Of a stretch of 6,686 nucleotides of DNA, positions 1 to 6,686 are shown one piece after another. Under the pieces are notes generated by a model. It was not told the origin of the DNA. It was given only the letters and a program-made list of their open reading frames with translations, and searched no databases. The translations under genes and the position numbers were made by a program. The stretch is from NCBI GenBank assembly GCA_007130545.1, contig SLSG01000192.1, positions 1 through 6,686 of the forward strand, in the 5' to 3' direction. The stretch's first letter is position 1, and each line of letters starts with the position of its first letter. The stretch is from Bacteroidales bacterium (GTDB lineage Bacteria; Bacteroidota; Bacteroidia; Bacteroidales; UBA7960).

Positions 1-2782
<2,782 letters not shown>

Positions 2783-2823
2783 ATATGCGTTTGTTGTTTT
2801 AGCAAGGAAACATAGGAAAAACC
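2783..2823 (-). other. rpoB-rpoC intergenic spacer and rpoC leader
   Basis: The 41 bases between the rpoB TAA and the rpoC ATG. The mRNA-sense strand is T-rich in its first half and A-rich (AAAACAACAAACGCATAT) just before the ATG. There is no GGAGG-like Shine-Dalgarno sequence, which is usual in Bacteroidota, where A-rich unstructured leaders commonly serve initiation. I see no GC-rich hairpin followed by a U run, so nothing suggests termination here. The spacer contains one copy of the 11-base word that also lies upstream of rpoB. Confidence 0.85.
2804..2814 (-). repeat. 11-base intergenic word, copy before rpoC
   Basis: On the mRNA strand this reads TATGTTTCCTT. It begins 9 bases after the rpoB stop codon and ends 21 bases before the rpoC start. 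An identical word lies upstream of rpoB. Its function is unknown. The first eight bases match 7 of 8 positions of the Bacteroidota -7 element TAnnTTTG, but the nearest upstream TTG is about 14 bases away, too close for the usual -33 element, so I do not call a promoter. A processing site, a protein-binding site or chance remain possible. Confidence 0.35.
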
Positions 2824-6636
<3,813 letters not shown>

Positions 6637-6686
6637 GGTTTGAGGGTTTTGGGTTTTTGAAAAAACAAAGAAGGAAACATATAAAC
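6637..6686 (-). other. rpoB 5' leader, partial
   Basis: About 50 bases upstream of the rpoB TTG, cut by the window edge. The mRNA strand has a T-rich tract (CTTCTTTGTTTTTTC) followed by an A/C-rich tract holding two close AAAACCC units directly before the start codon. No Shine-Dalgarno sequence is visible. In most bacteria rplL lies upstream, and an attenuator or promoter may sit in the rplL-rpoB gap, but neither can be seen here. The rpoB frame stays open to the edge without an ATG or GTG codon. Confidence 0.7.
6671..6681 (-). repeat. 11-base intergenic word, copy before rpoB
   Basis: Identical to the word before rpoC (TATGTTTCCTT on the mRNA strand). It ends 34 bases before the rpoB TTG start. 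Sequence further upstream is outside the window, so a -33 promoter element or any larger repeat unit cannot be judged. Its presence in both gaps supports this stretch being non-coding, and therefore rpoB starting downstream of it. Confidence 0.35.

Noticed and set aside
2783..2823. Possible terminator between rpoB and rpoC
   Set aside because: No stable inverted repeat is present; the T-rich run is not preceded by a hairpin.

Overview
The window is a piece of the RNA polymerase operon, read from right to left on the minus strand. It holds a complete rpoB (beta subunit, 1270 residues) and the first 927 codons of rpoC (beta-prime subunit), whose 3' part runs off the left edge. Only a 41-base rpoB-rpoC gap and about 50 bases upstream of rpoB lie outside these two genes. 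I see no tRNA, rRNA, mobile element, CRISPR array or accessory system.

The organism is most likely a member of the phylum Bacteroidota. Both proteins read like Bacteroidota homologues throughout, for example NFPISDARNNFVLEFLDYF in beta, and VDYSARSVIVVGPELKLHEC and AKPQKSGAKGGE in beta-prime. Neither start codon has a Shine-Dalgarno sequence, and both leaders are A-rich, as is common in this phylum. A class Bacteroidia, Marinilabiliales-like affiliation is my impression from remembered sequences and is not established here.

Layout from upstream to downstream: 6686-6637 rpoB leader; 6636-2824 rpoB, starting at TTG; 2823-2783 spacer; 2782 to the left edge, rpoC. The subunits together form the two halves of the polymerase cleft. 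Beta supplies the rifampicin pocket and two conserved active-site lysines. Beta-prime supplies the Mg-binding NADFDGD loop, two zinc sites and the bridge helix. The window ends just before the trigger loop of beta-prime.

This is an ordinary core-gene region. The points worth a second look are small: a TTG start for rpoB, an identical 11-base word in both non-coding gaps, a Pro-to-Thr change in a conserved stretch of beta beside the rifampicin region, and an almost stop-free antisense frame across rpoB that codon choice explains. I found no novel system.
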